From: Vicinamibacteria bacterium
GTDB taxonomy: Bacteria > Acidobacteriota > Vicinamibacteria > Vicinamibacterales > UBA8438
Reading direction: 5' to 3'
Length of the DNA: 64,000 nucleotides
NCBI GenBank assembly: GCA_022820825.1
Contig: JAJEEU010000042.1
Location: forward strand, 1 to 64,000
Part shown: piece by piece, positions 42,669 to 51,233 of the stretch
Layout: the number at the start of each line of letters is the position of its first letter
How positions within the stretch are numbered: the first letter of the stretch is position 1
The notes under the pieces: model-generated
What the model saw: the letters and a program-made list of their open reading frames with translations, nothing else
What the model was told of the DNA's origin: nothing
Databases searched by the model: none
Position numbers and translations under genes: made by a program

Positions 42669-43894
42669 GGTCCGGCCTCTCCTCCGATCACCCTGTCGAG
42701 CTCGATGGCGGCGCGGCGCGCGGCTGCCGACAGCTCGAGGAGGCGCGTTTCCGCGCCGAGCGTTACCCGGTGCGCGTCGAGCAGCTCCAGGATGCCGTAC
42801 TCGCCTTCCTGGTAGGCGGCGTCCGCGATCGCCACCAACTCGGCGGCCGGCTCCACGGAGGTTGCTCGATAGCGCTCGGCCAGCGCCCGGTAACGCGTTG
42901 CGGCGACGTGTGCGGCGCGTACCCCGCTCTCGATGCTTCCGCGGAGCGCCTGCCGCTCGGCGTCGACCCGCGCGCGCGCCGCCGCGGCCCGCGCCACCTG
43001 CGCCTGACCCCGGTTGAACAGCGGGACGACCATCGTTGCCGTCACCGCGTAGCCGGATTCACGCGCTCCCGCAGCGCCCGTCCGCTTGAGTCCCGCGTTG
43101 ACGGCAGCGCCGGGGTAGCGCAACCGCTCGGCAGCCCGCTGTTCCGTCCGCCATTGCGCCGCGCTGAGCTCCAGCGCACGATAGTCCGGGCGGCCTGCGA
43201 GCGCCAGCTCGACGAGTGTTGCGGGATCGCTGCGGACCGGATCGTCCAGCAGCGCTCCCGCAGCGCACAGGTCCGATGGATCCGTTCCAGGAGTGAAGAA
43301 GGCCGCGAGGCGCGCCTGTGCGCCGAGCCGCTCGATCTCGGCGGCCTCCAGGTCGGTCTCGATGTCGGCCACCTCGCGCTCGGCGCGCAGGCGGTCGAAC
43401 CGGGAGCCTTCTCCTTCCCGCTCGCGCGCCCGGAGCACGTCGGCCAGGCGCCGCAGCTCCGAGAGGCCCGACTGCAGCACGCGCGTGCGTTCCTGCGCCA
43501 GCAGCAGCGCCGTGAACGCCATCCGCAGCCGCGTCTCGACCGCCAGCACGGAGGCGTCGGCGCGCGCCTCCGCGGCCGTCACGGCCTGCCCCGCCGCTTC
43601 GTCGAACAGGCCGATGCGCCCGCGCACGGGCAGCTCCTGCGACACGAGCAGAAAATCGTCCGTGGCGTTCCCGGCATCCTCCCGCGTGTAGCTGACCGTC
43701 GGGTTGGCGAGCAGCCGCCGCTCCCGGGCGTCCGCCTCCAGCTCGCGGACGCCGAGGCGCAACGCCCTCAACTGCGGATGCTCGGCCCGCATGCGCGCGA
43801 GCGCCTGCGCCTCGGTCAGCGTCTGGCCGGATGCGGGAGCAGCCGCCGCACACCAGACACCCGCCGCCACTACCAGCATTGGCCATTGACGCAT
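42665..43894 (-). CDS. TolC/CusC-type outer-membrane efflux channel
   Basis: A 409-residue outer-membrane factor. A signal peptide ending ASGQ precedes LTEAQALARMRAEHPQLRALR, the standard opening, two long helical stretches with LGARARLAAFF-like repeats, NPTVSYTREDAGN, and the final helical part ending AIELDRVIGG. Together with the adaptor and pump it would complete a tripartite export system. ATG 43894 is preferred since GGAG precedes it at 11 bases; ATG 43903 is also in frame. tRNA-Pro lies 40 bases upstream on the same strand, so the operon may be partly transcribed through it. No metal-responsive regulator is encoded nearby. Confidence 0.85.
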   Translation of the reverse strand: MRQWPMLVVAAGVWCAAAAPASGQTLTEAQALARMRAEHPQLRALRLGVRELEADARERRLLANPTVSYTREDAGNATDDFLLVSQELPVRGRIGLFDEAAGQAVTAAEARADASVLAVETRLRMAFTALLLAQERTRVLQSGLSELRRLADVLRAREREGEGSRFDRLRAEREVADIETDLEAAEIERLGAQARLAAFFTPGTDPSDLCAAGALLDDPVRSDPATLVELALAGRPDYRALELSAAQWRTEQRAAERLRYPGAAVNAGLKRTGAAGARESGYAVTATMVVPLFNRGQAQVARAAAARARVDAERQALRGSIESGVRAAHVAATRYRALAERYRATSVEPAAELVAIADAAYQEGEYGILELLDAHRVTLGAETRLLELSAAARRAAIELDRVIGGEAGP

Positions 43895-43933
43895 GGCTGT
43901 CATCTCCAGGTTGTCGTGAGGATGGACGGTGGT

Positions 43934-44010
43934 TGGTCGGGGCGCCGAGATTCGAACTCGGGACCTCCTGCTCCCAAAGCAGGCGCGCTACCAGGCTGCG
44001 CCACGCCCCG
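43934..44010 (-). tRNA. tRNA-Pro (anticodon TGG)
   Basis: Minus-strand cloverleaf: acceptor CGGGGCG pairing with CGCCCCG, D-arm GCGCAGCCTGGTAGCGC, anticodon stem CCTGC/GCAGG with loop TTTGGGA (anticodon TGG), T-loop GAGTTCGAATCTC, discriminator A, encoded CCA. Confidence 0.95.
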
Positions 44011-44033
44011 CTCCCGTCGTCGCGCCGTCGCGG

Positions 44034-44813
44034 CTAGCCGCCGGTGAGCCGCTCCGCGAACGTCCGGATCCGCGCCGCGTTGGCGCCGACGTCGCTGCCT
44101 CCCACGCGCGACTTGGATCGCACGTCGACGCGGCTGCCGCTGCCGTCCGGCCGGATGCGCACGACCACGTCGTCCTTGAAACCGTACCAGAACGTCGTGT
44201 CCGTCGCTTCGATGCGGCCCGCGTCCGCGTCGTCCCCCACCAGCTCCCAACCGAGGGCGTGCACGGCGGCCAACGCACGCTCGAACACCGCTCCCGGTGG
44301 CTCGTCAAGGATGATCGGCCCGAGGTCGGGGTACCCTTCGCGCTGCCGGGGCGCAATCTCCGGGTCGTACTCCGGCGGGTTGGGCGCATCCGCCCGGAGC
44401 GGCAGGACGTCGACGAACGCCGGCGGGTTCTCCATGTCGGTCGTGATGTCGTGGATGGGCGGCACGGAGCGTGCGATCGACTGTTGCTCGGCCGGGATGG
44501 CGTAGGCGACCGCGCCGATGGCGAGCGCGAGCACGCCCGCGGCCACGCCCGGAGCGAGGTCGTCCAGCGGCCCTCCCCGGCCGCGCACGACCGTCAGCAC
44601 CAGACCAACGAGCGAGACCGCCAGCGCGGCGAGACCGATGCGTGCGCCCCACCGGAGAAACGAGAACGAGGTTCCCAGCTCCAGCGCGCCCGTGCGATAG
44701 CCGAGCGCGGCAAGCAGCGCGAGCGCGCCCGCGGCGAGCGCCAGCAGCAGGCCTGCCAGGGTCACCATGGACAACCGCCGTCCGAATGCACCACCCAAAT
44801 TCATGGCGTTCAT
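44034..44813 (-). CDS. membrane protein with DUF1499 domain
   Basis: A 259-residue protein with three hydrophobic spans in the first half (about 15-40, 55-80 and 88-112) and a periplasmic or cytoplasmic DUF1499 domain behind (about 125-259), with PPIHDITTDMENPPAF and the C-terminal GSRVDVRSKSRVGGSDVGANAARIRTF. DUF1499 proteins have no agreed function. ATG 44813 is chosen because GAGGAG (44820-44825) is at the right distance; an upstream ATG at 44843 lacks one. Confidence 0.82.
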   Translation of the reverse strand: MNAMNLGGAFGRRLSMVTLAGLLLALAAGALALLAALGYRTGALELGTSFSFLRWGARIGLAALAVSLVGLVLTVVRGRGGPLDDLAPGVAAGVLALAIGAVAYAIPAEQQSIARSVPPIHDITTDMENPPAFVDVLPLRADAPNPPEYDPEIAPRQREGYPDLGPIILDEPPGAVFERALAAVHALGWELVGDDADAGRIEATDTTFWYGFKDDVVVRIRPDGSGSRVDVRSKSRVGGSDVGANAARIRTFAERLTGG

Positions 44814-44839
44814 GGAATTCTCCTCGATAGTGTCCTGGA

Positions 44840-45139
44840 TCAATCCTGTGGCTGCCCCACGCCGATGACGTCGCCGGTGACGGCGTCGACCGTAACGGTG
44901 GCTTCCTCGAACTCGAAGACGGACTGTCCCGGCAGCCGGCCGCGCAACGTCACCCGCCAGACGGGCGGGTTCGCCTCGGCGGCCATCTCCGCTTCGATGC
45001 TCTCCGGTTCGAACAGCACCTGCCGGCGGGCCACCGCAACCGCCTGTTCCTCGTCGACCTGCGGTTCCGGCGCGCCGCCCGGGCAGCCGAGCGCTGCGAG
45101 CGCCAGCAACAGCAGACAGAGTCGGGCGGGAACCGGCAT
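44840..45139 (-). CDS. small PepSY-like lipoprotein
   Basis: A 99-residue lipoprotein: signal peptide with lipobox AALGC (Cys about 19), then a domain of one helix and a few strands ending in VTVDAVTGDVIGVGQPQ, which resembles a PepSY-type fold. It may modulate an enzyme in the periplasm; this is inference. A minus-strand TACGAT lies six bases before the ATG (45146-45151), so it may be transcribed without a leader. It is just upstream of the DUF1499 gene. Confidence 0.6.
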   Translation of the reverse strand: MPVPARLCLLLLALAALGCPGGAPEPQVDEEQAVAVARRQVLFEPESIEAEMAAEANPPVWRVTLRGRLPGQSVFEFEEATVTVDAVTGDVIGVGQPQD

Positions 45140-45159
45140 GGAGCGATCGTATCGCGCGC

Positions 45160-46233
45160 CTACTCCGAGCCTGCGCGGCCGTCCCGCTCCTTCGCCCGCG
45201 CCCCCGAGAGGATGCCCGTCAGCCCGTAGTTGCCTTCATGGCAGGCCGATTCGAATATCTGGGCCTGCGTCGCCGCCGCCTGGATCCACGGCATCTCGAT
45301 CGTCCACGGACTCGCATACATCGCCGGATTCTCGACCGTGGCGCGGTACTCGATCATGTCGGGCGCCACCCGGGTGAAGCGTTCGATGAGATGCAGCGTC
45401 TCACCCTGGCCGCGGAAGCCGGGCGGCGTGGACGTCCCCTCGACGCTGCGGCGATCGGTGAAGTTCGTGGTGTCGACCACCAGGGTGTCGCCTTCCCAGC
45501 GGCCGACGGAGTGGCCGTACCACTGGCGGATGTGCGGCGGCAGGTGCGGGCGCCCGTCGAGCGGGATGGAACGGTAGGCCCCGCCCGTATGGCCCGCCTC
45601 GTAGTAGATGGTCACCATGCCCGGGGTCTGCACGATCCGGCTGAACGCGCAGTACATGCTGGTGCACGGCAGCGTGAACCCCAGGCAGCGGTCGTTCGGA
45701 CGGTCTTCCGGCCCCTCCGCCATCGAGACGTGGTCCTGCAGGTCGGCGGTCATCAACGCCTTCCGGTATTCCATCTCCGCGGCCAGCTTCTCCAGCCCCT
45801 CGGCCGAGTACGGGATCTTGCCGTCGGGCGGATCGATGACGAGCGACGTCCGCCCGGTCCTGACCACCGTCGTCCCCCGCGAGCTGAACACCGAGTTGTA
45901 GGCGCCGGCGACGTCGATTGCCGTGCCCCGTTCCGCGCGCTCCGGAAGGAGGGTGGCGCCGGAGCCCGTCTCCGACGCCTGGCGGGCATTCGTCTCGAGC
46001 GCCGCGATTTCCTCTTCCGCCAGAAACTCGCGGCCTTCGTACGCGTCCGGCCGTTCGAGCGTCGTCGTCGTCTTGCTGCTCCAGATGCCCTCCAGATCCG
46101 GGTCGCCCCACGGTGTACGCGGCGCCGCGTAGCCGTCCGCCTCGCCGTCCTGGCCGGCCGCGGGAAACGCCGCGAGCAGCACCGCCAGCACCGTCAACGA
46201 CACGCTGCAGGCCACCAGCACACTGCGTCGCAT
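45160..46233 (-). CDS. secreted GDPDLxGxW family protein (copy 1)
   Basis: A 357-residue exported protein (signal peptide about 1-27). The mature start TPWGDPDLEGIWSSKTTT, then LVIDPPDGKIPY, GFTLPCTSMYC, IVQTPGMVTIYYE, DGRPHLPPHIRQW, SVGRWEGDTLVVDTTNF, and the end ESACHEGNYGLTGILSGAR define a family seen three times in this window. It has two Cys pairs absent or different in the other copies (CLGFTLPC and YC). Function unknown; no catalytic motif is obvious. ATG 46233 is supported by GGGGAGGA. This is the most divergent of the three. Confidence 0.8.
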   Translation of the reverse strand: MRRSVLVACSVSLTVLAVLLAAFPAAGQDGEADGYAAPRTPWGDPDLEGIWSSKTTTTLERPDAYEGREFLAEEEIAALETNARQASETGSGATLLPERAERGTAIDVAGAYNSVFSSRGTTVVRTGRTSLVIDPPDGKIPYSAEGLEKLAAEMEYRKALMTADLQDHVSMAEGPEDRPNDRCLGFTLPCTSMYCAFSRIVQTPGMVTIYYEAGHTGGAYRSIPLDGRPHLPPHIRQWYGHSVGRWEGDTLVVDTTNFTDRRSVEGTSTPPGFRGQGETLHLIERFTRVAPDMIEYRATVENPAMYASPWTIEMPWIQAAATQAQIFESACHEGNYGLTGILSGARAKERDGRAGSE

Positions 46234-46484
46234 GCAATCCTCCCCAAGCTTCCATGCACTATAACACCGCAGACCAGCCGCTTCCGCCCCCGCTTCCGCA
46301 CCCGCGCCGCGTAACGCCGCCGAAATGTAGCTAACGCTCAATTTACGGGGCCGTCGTTCGGAATTAACGAGTTGGTCATGGACTCGATATACGCGCTCTC
46401 TATCGTCTCTACAGGTATCGACGACCTGGCCGCGGCGCCGCCGCGCCGCGCTGCAGCAGGCGTTGGGAAGGGAAGACACAGAGC
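46234..46484 (+). promoter_or_regulatory. 251-base AT-richer region before the second TonB receptor
   Basis: The stretch 46326-46420 is clearly lower in GC than its neighbours. It lies between the divergent copy-1 gene and the receptor. Possible elements (TTGGTC at 46372 and several ATAT/TAT steps) do not form a convincing -35/-10 pair at standard spacing. A GGGAAGGGAAG ribosome-binding site lies at about 46464-46474. I see no small gene here. Confidence 0.4.
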
Positions 46485-49241
46485 ATGCAGAAGACGCATT
46501 GGACATGGCTCCTGCTGGCGCTGGTTGCCGTGGGCGCGCCGGTACGAGGACAGGAGCAGGGGACCGTAGCGGGGCAGGTCCTGGACGAGGTCAACGCGAT
46601 CACGCTGCCGGGCGTACCCGTCGAGCTGACGGGGCCGGTGAGCCAGATCGAGTACACGGACCTGGACGGCAACTACCGCTTCCAGGTGCCGCCGGGCACG
46701 TACCAGATGACGGTCGTGATGGCCGGCTACGCCGAGCAGACCGTGTCGCTCGAGGTCGTGGCGGGCGAGCTCACGCGCGTGCAGGTGTCCCTCGCGTCCA
46801 ACGTCTTCGCCGAGACGGTCACGGTCTCGGCCCCGAGCCTCGAAGCCGAGTCGTCCACGGCGGCCGCCCAGCTCATGCTGCGGATGCGCGCGCCGGTCGT
46901 GCAGGACAACATCGGCGCCGTCGAGATGAGCGCCAACGACGACTCGAACGCGGCGGACGCCATGGAGCGCGTCACCGGCGTGTCGGTCGTCGGCGGGGGA
47001 TCGGTGTTCGTGCGCGGCCTCGGCGAGCGCTACAGCAACACCACGCTGGCCGGCGCGATGCTCCCGACCACGGAGCCGGATCGCCGGGTGGTTCCGCTCG
47101 ATCTCTTCCCCACTGCGCTGATCGACAGCGTGCAGGTGAGCAAGACGTATACGCCCGACAAGCTGTCGCAGTTCGCGGGCGGCCTGGTCGAGATCATCCC
47201 GCTGAAGATGCCGGTCGAGACGTCCTGGGAGATCGGCGCCGGCGGCGGCTGGAACAGCGCTACCACCGGCGTGCGGGGCCTGTCGTATCCGTCCGGCGGC
47301 CGCGAGTGGCTGGGATTCGACGACGGCACGCGCGCGTTGCCGGGCTCCATACCGGGCCGCAAGCTCATCCGCGGCGGGCGGTTCACCAACAACGAGATCG
47401 GATTCCTGCCGGAAGAGCTGCAGGCGTTCGGCCGCGCCTTCGACAACGTCTGGGATCCCGTCGCCAGGGACCACCCGATGGACCAGAGCTACAGCGGGCT
47501 GTTCGGCGGCCGCTTCGGCAACCTGGGCGTGGTGACGACGCTGCGGCACGCGCAGTCCTCCTCGTTCGCCGACGAGCGGCAGACGTTCTTCAACGTCGGC
47601 GAGGGCGGCGCGATCAACCGCTTCAACGGCCCGTACGACTTCGACATCTCCAGCTACGAGCGGACGCTGGGCGGCGTGGCCAACGTGTCGTACCAGTTCA
47701 CGCCGAACCACCGGCTGTCGTTCGAGAATTTCTACACGCACCTGGGCACCGATCAGGCGCGGACGTTCGAGGGCTTCAACAGCGACGCCGACACCGACCT
47801 CTACAACCAGCGGCTGTACTTCATCGAGGAGCAGATCAGGGCGCACCACCTGGGCGCCGAGCACCTGTTCCCGGGCGCCTCGAACAGCCGCCTGGAGTGG
47901 AAGGTCGCCATCTCCGCGGCCGACCGCGACGAGCCGGACCTGCGCGAGACGTTGTACGAGTTCGATCCCGCCCGCGACGCGTTCGTGCTCGCGGACGAGT
48001 CGCAGAGCGGCCTGCGCCAGTTCAACAACCAGCGCGACGACAGCATCGAGTTCAACGCGAGCTGGGCCTCGCTGTTCCAGCAGTGGAACGGCCTGCCCAC
48101 GCAAATCAAGTTCGGCGGCGGCTACCTGGAGCGCGACCGCGAGTTCGACTCGCGGCGGCTGCGCTTCACGCCGCGCAGGCTCTCCGGCATCGACCTGTCG
48201 CTGCCGGCCGAGGAACTGTTCACCTCCGCCAACATCGGCCCGGTGTGGCAGCTCAAGGAAGAGACCCGGCCGACCGACTCGTACGACGGGCGGCAGGAGC
48301 TCGCCTCGTTCTACGGCATGGTCGACCTGCCGCTGTCGGCGCAGTGGCGCGTCGTCGGCGGCGCGCGGGTCGAGTCGTACCGCCAGACGGTCGACACGTT
48401 CGATCCGTTCGCGCGCGACCTCGGCGGCAGCGGCGACGTCGTCTCGTCCGATCTGGACACCACGAATGTCTTCCCGGCGGCCAACCTGGTCTACGCGCTG
48501 CGGTTCGACCAGAACATCCGCGTCAGCTACAGCCAGACGGTGAACCGGCCCGAGTTCCGCGAGGTGGCGCCGTTCGAGTTCACGGACGTCGTCGGCGGCC
48601 GCGCGGTCGTCGGCAACCCGCTGCTCGACCAGTCGCTCATCCAGAACGTGGACGTCCGCTGGGAGTGGTTCCCGCGCGCCGAGGAAGTCGTGTCGGCCAG
48701 CCTCTTCTACAAGCATTTCGACACGCCGATCGAGCGGGTCGTCGAGCCCACCGCGCAGTTGCGCACGTCGTACGCCAACGCCGAGTCGGCCACCAACCTC
48801 GGTTTCGAGGTCGAGGCCCGCAAGCTGCTGCACGAGAACTTCCTGGTCGGCGCGAACTACACGTTCGTCGACTCGGAGGTGACGATCGGCCGCGCGGCCG
48901 GCCAGGTGCAGACCTCCCTTATCCGTCCGCTGGCCGGCACCTCGCAGAACCTGTTCAACGCGATGGCCGAATTCCGCAGGAGCGACTTCGCGGCGCGCCT
49001 GCTGTGGAATTTCTTCGACGACCGGATTTCGGACGTCGGCTCGCTCGGCCTGCCGGACATCGTCGAAGAGGGCCGCAATTCCATCGACGTCGTCCTCTCG
49101 CACCGCTGGGACACGATCAGCCTGAAGGTGGCGTTCGAGAACCTGCTGGACGACCCGTTCCTGTTCACGCAGGCCGGCCGGGAGCAGCGTGTGTTCCACC
49201 TTGGCCGCGCGATTTCGTTCGGGATCGACCTGCGCCCGTAG
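46485..49241 (+). CDS. TonB-dependent receptor with carboxypeptidase-regulatory N-domain
   Basis: A 918-residue outer-membrane receptor. Signal peptide about 1-22; carboxypeptidase-regulatory-like domain about 25-100 (GQVLDEVNAITLPGVPVELTG); plug domain about 120-235 with SVFVRGLGERYSNTTLAGAMLP and QVSKTYTPDKLSQFAGGLVEI; beta-barrel to the end. It ends FGIDLRP and not in an aromatic residue, which is unusual for barrels. The plug region is of a type often paired with a secreted surface partner, and the next two genes (beta-helix protein, lipoprotein) are secreted. Substrate is unknown. Confidence 0.88.
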   Translation: MQKTHWTWLLLALVAVGAPVRGQEQGTVAGQVLDEVNAITLPGVPVELTGPVSQIEYTDLDGNYRFQVPPGTYQMTVVMAGYAEQTVSLEVVAGELTRVQVSLASNVFAETVTVSAPSLEAESSTAAAQLMLRMRAPVVQDNIGAVEMSANDDSNAADAMERVTGVSVVGGGSVFVRGLGERYSNTTLAGAMLPTTEPDRRVVPLDLFPTALIDSVQVSKTYTPDKLSQFAGGLVEIIPLKMPVETSWEIGAGGGWNSATTGVRGLSYPSGGREWLGFDDGTRALPGSIPGRKLIRGGRFTNNEIGFLPEELQAFGRAFDNVWDPVARDHPMDQSYSGLFGGRFGNLGVVTTLRHAQSSSFADERQTFFNVGEGGAINRFNGPYDFDISSYERTLGGVANVSYQFTPNHRLSFENFYTHLGTDQARTFEGFNSDADTDLYNQRLYFIEEQIRAHHLGAEHLFPGASNSRLEWKVAISAADRDEPDLRETLYEFDPARDAFVLADESQSGLRQFNNQRDDSIEFNASWASLFQQWNGLPTQIKFGGGYLERDREFDSRRLRFTPRRLSGIDLSLPAEELFTSANIGPVWQLKEETRPTDSYDGRQELASFYGMVDLPLSAQWRVVGGARVESYRQTVDTFDPFARDLGGSGDVVSSDLDTTNVFPAANLVYALRFDQNIRVSYSQTVNRPEFREVAPFEFTDVVGGRAVVGNPLLDQSLIQNVDVRWEWFPRAEEVVSASLFYKHFDTPIERVVEPTAQLRTSYANAESATNLGFEVEARKLLHENFLVGANYTFVDSEVTIGRAAGQVQTSLIRPLAGTSQNLFNAMAEFRRSDFAARLLWNFFDDRISDVGSLGLPDIVEEGRNSIDVVLSHRWDTISLKVAFENLLDDPFLFTQAGREQRVFHLGRAISFGIDLRP

Positions 49242-49264
49242 GCGCAGTGTGACCGAGCAGCAAG

Positions 49265-50692
49265 ATGTTGAGGAAAGGACAGACATCCGTGAGGAACCGG
49301 AAGATGACGCTGTACCGGTCGGCGCAGCGCGCTGCCGTACCCGCCCTGCTCGTGCTGGCGACCATCGTGTGGACCGGCGGCGAGCTTCAGTCCCAGTCGC
49401 CCGTCGACTGCCGGACGCGCTCCGGCTTCGACAAGCAGATCTGCGTCGTCAGCGGCCGCATCACCAGCGACACGACGTTCGATGCCGGCAACTACTGGGT
49501 GCTGCGCGGCGCCGTGTTCGTCGAGGACGGCGCGACGCTGACCCTGGATGCGGGCACGGAAGTGTTCGGCGAGTTCGCCACCAACGGCACGCTGATCATC
49601 GCGCAGGGCGGGAAGATCCACTCCAACGGCACGGCTGCCGCGCCGGTCGTGTTCAGCAGCGACCAGGAGGTCGGCAAGCGCGCCCGCGCGGACTGGGGCG
49701 GCCTGATCATCAACGGCCGGGCGCCGCTCAACGTGCCGGGCGGGACGTCCGTGGGTGAGGGCGATACGGGCGTCTACGGGGGCAGCGACCCGGACGACGA
49801 CAGCGGCCACCTGCGCTATACCCGCGTCGAGTTCGCCGGCACCGAGTTCAGCCCCGACAACGAGCTGAACGGCATCGCGTTCCAGGGCGTGGGCCGCGGG
49901 ACCGAGGTCGAGTACGTCCAGGTCTCGTTCAACAAGGACGACGGCATGGAGTTCTTCGGCGGGACCGTCGAGGTGAGCCACGTAATCTGCTACGGGATCG
50001 CCGATGACAGCTTCGACTGGACGGACGGCTGGCAGGGCAAGGGCCAGTTCATGATCGCGCTGCAGAGCGGCGACGACGCGGACCAGGGCATCGAGGCGGA
50101 CAACAACGGCGACAACCGCACGCTGACGCCGCGCTCGAACCCGACGCTCTACAACCTCACGCTGCTGGGCGACCCCGACACCGACCAGGGGAGCGAGAGC
50201 GACACCGGCATCCTGCTGCGGGAAGGCACCTCCGTGACGCTGCGCAACTTCATCGTGCACGGCTTCAAGGAGGCGTCCATCGACATCGACCACGGCGAGA
50301 CGTACCGGCAGATCACCGACGCGGGCACCGACACGCCGCTGACCATCGAGAGCGGCATCGTCAACGGCAACTGCGTCGTGAGCGGGTGCGACGGCGAGTT
50401 CCGTCCGGACAGCGACGACATGGTGAACAGCCAGTCGCTGAAGGACTGGATCACCGCTCAGCCCAACGTGACGACCGCGCTGGATCCGATGCTCGCGGAT
50501 CCGTTCAATCTCGGGGATCCGGACTTCAGCCCGGCTGTCGACTCGCCGGCGACCTCCGGCGCGGTGACGGCCGCAACGCCGCCGAACGACGGCTTCTTCG
50601 ACACCAGCGCGACGTTCATCGGCGCGGTCGGGCCGGCCGGCTCGGGGCACGATACCTGGTGGATGGGTTGGACCGACTTTGCAGTGAACTGA
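49265..50692 (+). CDS. secreted right-handed beta-helix protein, receptor partner candidate
   Basis: A 475-residue exported protein with an N-terminal signal region (about 1-44). The mature part is a run of short strands with solenoid-type repeats (VLRGAVFVEDGATLTLDAGTEVFG, TLIIAQGGKIHSNG, GGLIINGRAPLN, VEYVQVSFNKDDGMEFFGG), consistent with a pectate-lyase-like right-handed beta-helix. No catalytic residues stand out. It begins 23 bases after the TonB receptor and is likely co-expressed, which suggests a surface or periplasmic binding partner. Asp-rich stretches (about 300-330, SDPDDD and similar) could bind calcium. Confidence 0.8.
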   Translation: MLRKGQTSVRNRKMTLYRSAQRAAVPALLVLATIVWTGGELQSQSPVDCRTRSGFDKQICVVSGRITSDTTFDAGNYWVLRGAVFVEDGATLTLDAGTEVFGEFATNGTLIIAQGGKIHSNGTAAAPVVFSSDQEVGKRARADWGGLIINGRAPLNVPGGTSVGEGDTGVYGGSDPDDDSGHLRYTRVEFAGTEFSPDNELNGIAFQGVGRGTEVEYVQVSFNKDDGMEFFGGTVEVSHVICYGIADDSFDWTDGWQGKGQFMIALQSGDDADQGIEADNNGDNRTLTPRSNPTLYNLTLLGDPDTDQGSESDTGILLREGTSVTLRNFIVHGFKEASIDIDHGETYRQITDAGTDTPLTIESGIVNGNCVVSGCDGEFRPDSDDMVNSQSLKDWITAQPNVTTALDPMLADPFNLGDPDFSPAVDSPATSGAVTAATPPNDGFFDTSATFIGAVGPAGSGHDTWWMGWTDFAVN

Positions 50693-51228
50693 TTGCGGGA
50701 TCAGGAATTACGCGGCGGGCGGTCGCCGTTGCGGCCGCCGCCGCGTGCCTGGTTTTCGGGGGCGCCTGCGGCTCCCCGCCGCGGGCCGCGGACGAGTCTC
50801 CGCTCCGGTGGACGTTCGACTCGCCGGAGAAGGTCGCGGAAGCCGTGCTCGACGCGCTGGCCGCCAACGACGTCGAAAGGCTGGAGGCGCTCGCACTGAG
50901 CGAGATGGAGTTCCGCACCGTCGTCTGGCCGGAGTTGCCGTCCAGCCGGCCCGAGCGGGGCCTCCCGTTCGACTACGCCTGGGGCGACCTCCACCAGAAG
51001 AGCAACAACGCGCTGCGCCGGCTGATCGCCGGCGAGGCCGGGCAGCGGTACGACCTTCTGGCCGTCGAGTTCGACGGCGAATCAACCGCTTACGACACGT
51101 ACACGGTGCATCGGGAAAGCCGGCTGGCAGTGCGCGGAGACGACGGCGCCGAGCTGCAGTTGCGGCTGTTCGGCTCCGTCCTCGAGCGGAACGGCGAGTT
51201 CAAGTTGTTCAGCTACGTGGTGGATTGA
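50668..51228 (+). CDS. small lipoprotein of the TonB receptor operon
   Basis: An exported protein of about 186 residues with a signal peptide and lipobox GGAC followed by a mature domain (SPEKVAEAVLDALAANDVERLEALALSEMEF, then FDYAWGDLHQKSN, YDLLAVEFDGESTAYDTYTVHRE). No family is recognised. The start is unsure: TTG 50668, which overlaps the beta-helix gene by 25 bases, gives a suitable signal peptide and has a GGATGGG-like site before it. An ATT at 50692 is another possibility. It converges with the minus-strand gene at 51234. Confidence 0.6.
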   Translation: MDRLCSELIAGSGITRRAVAVAAAAACLVFGGACGSPPRAADESPLRWTFDSPEKVAEAVLDALAANDVERLEALALSEMEFRTVVWPELPSSRPERGLPFDYAWGDLHQKSNNALRRLIAGEAGQRYDLLAVEFDGESTAYDTYTVHRESRLAVRGDDGAELQLRLFGSVLERNGEFKLFSYVVD

Positions 51229-51233
51229 CGACG

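Noticed and set aside
46338-49286. 982-codon open frame on the minus strand
   Set aside because: It is antisense to the second TonB receptor and has no domain.
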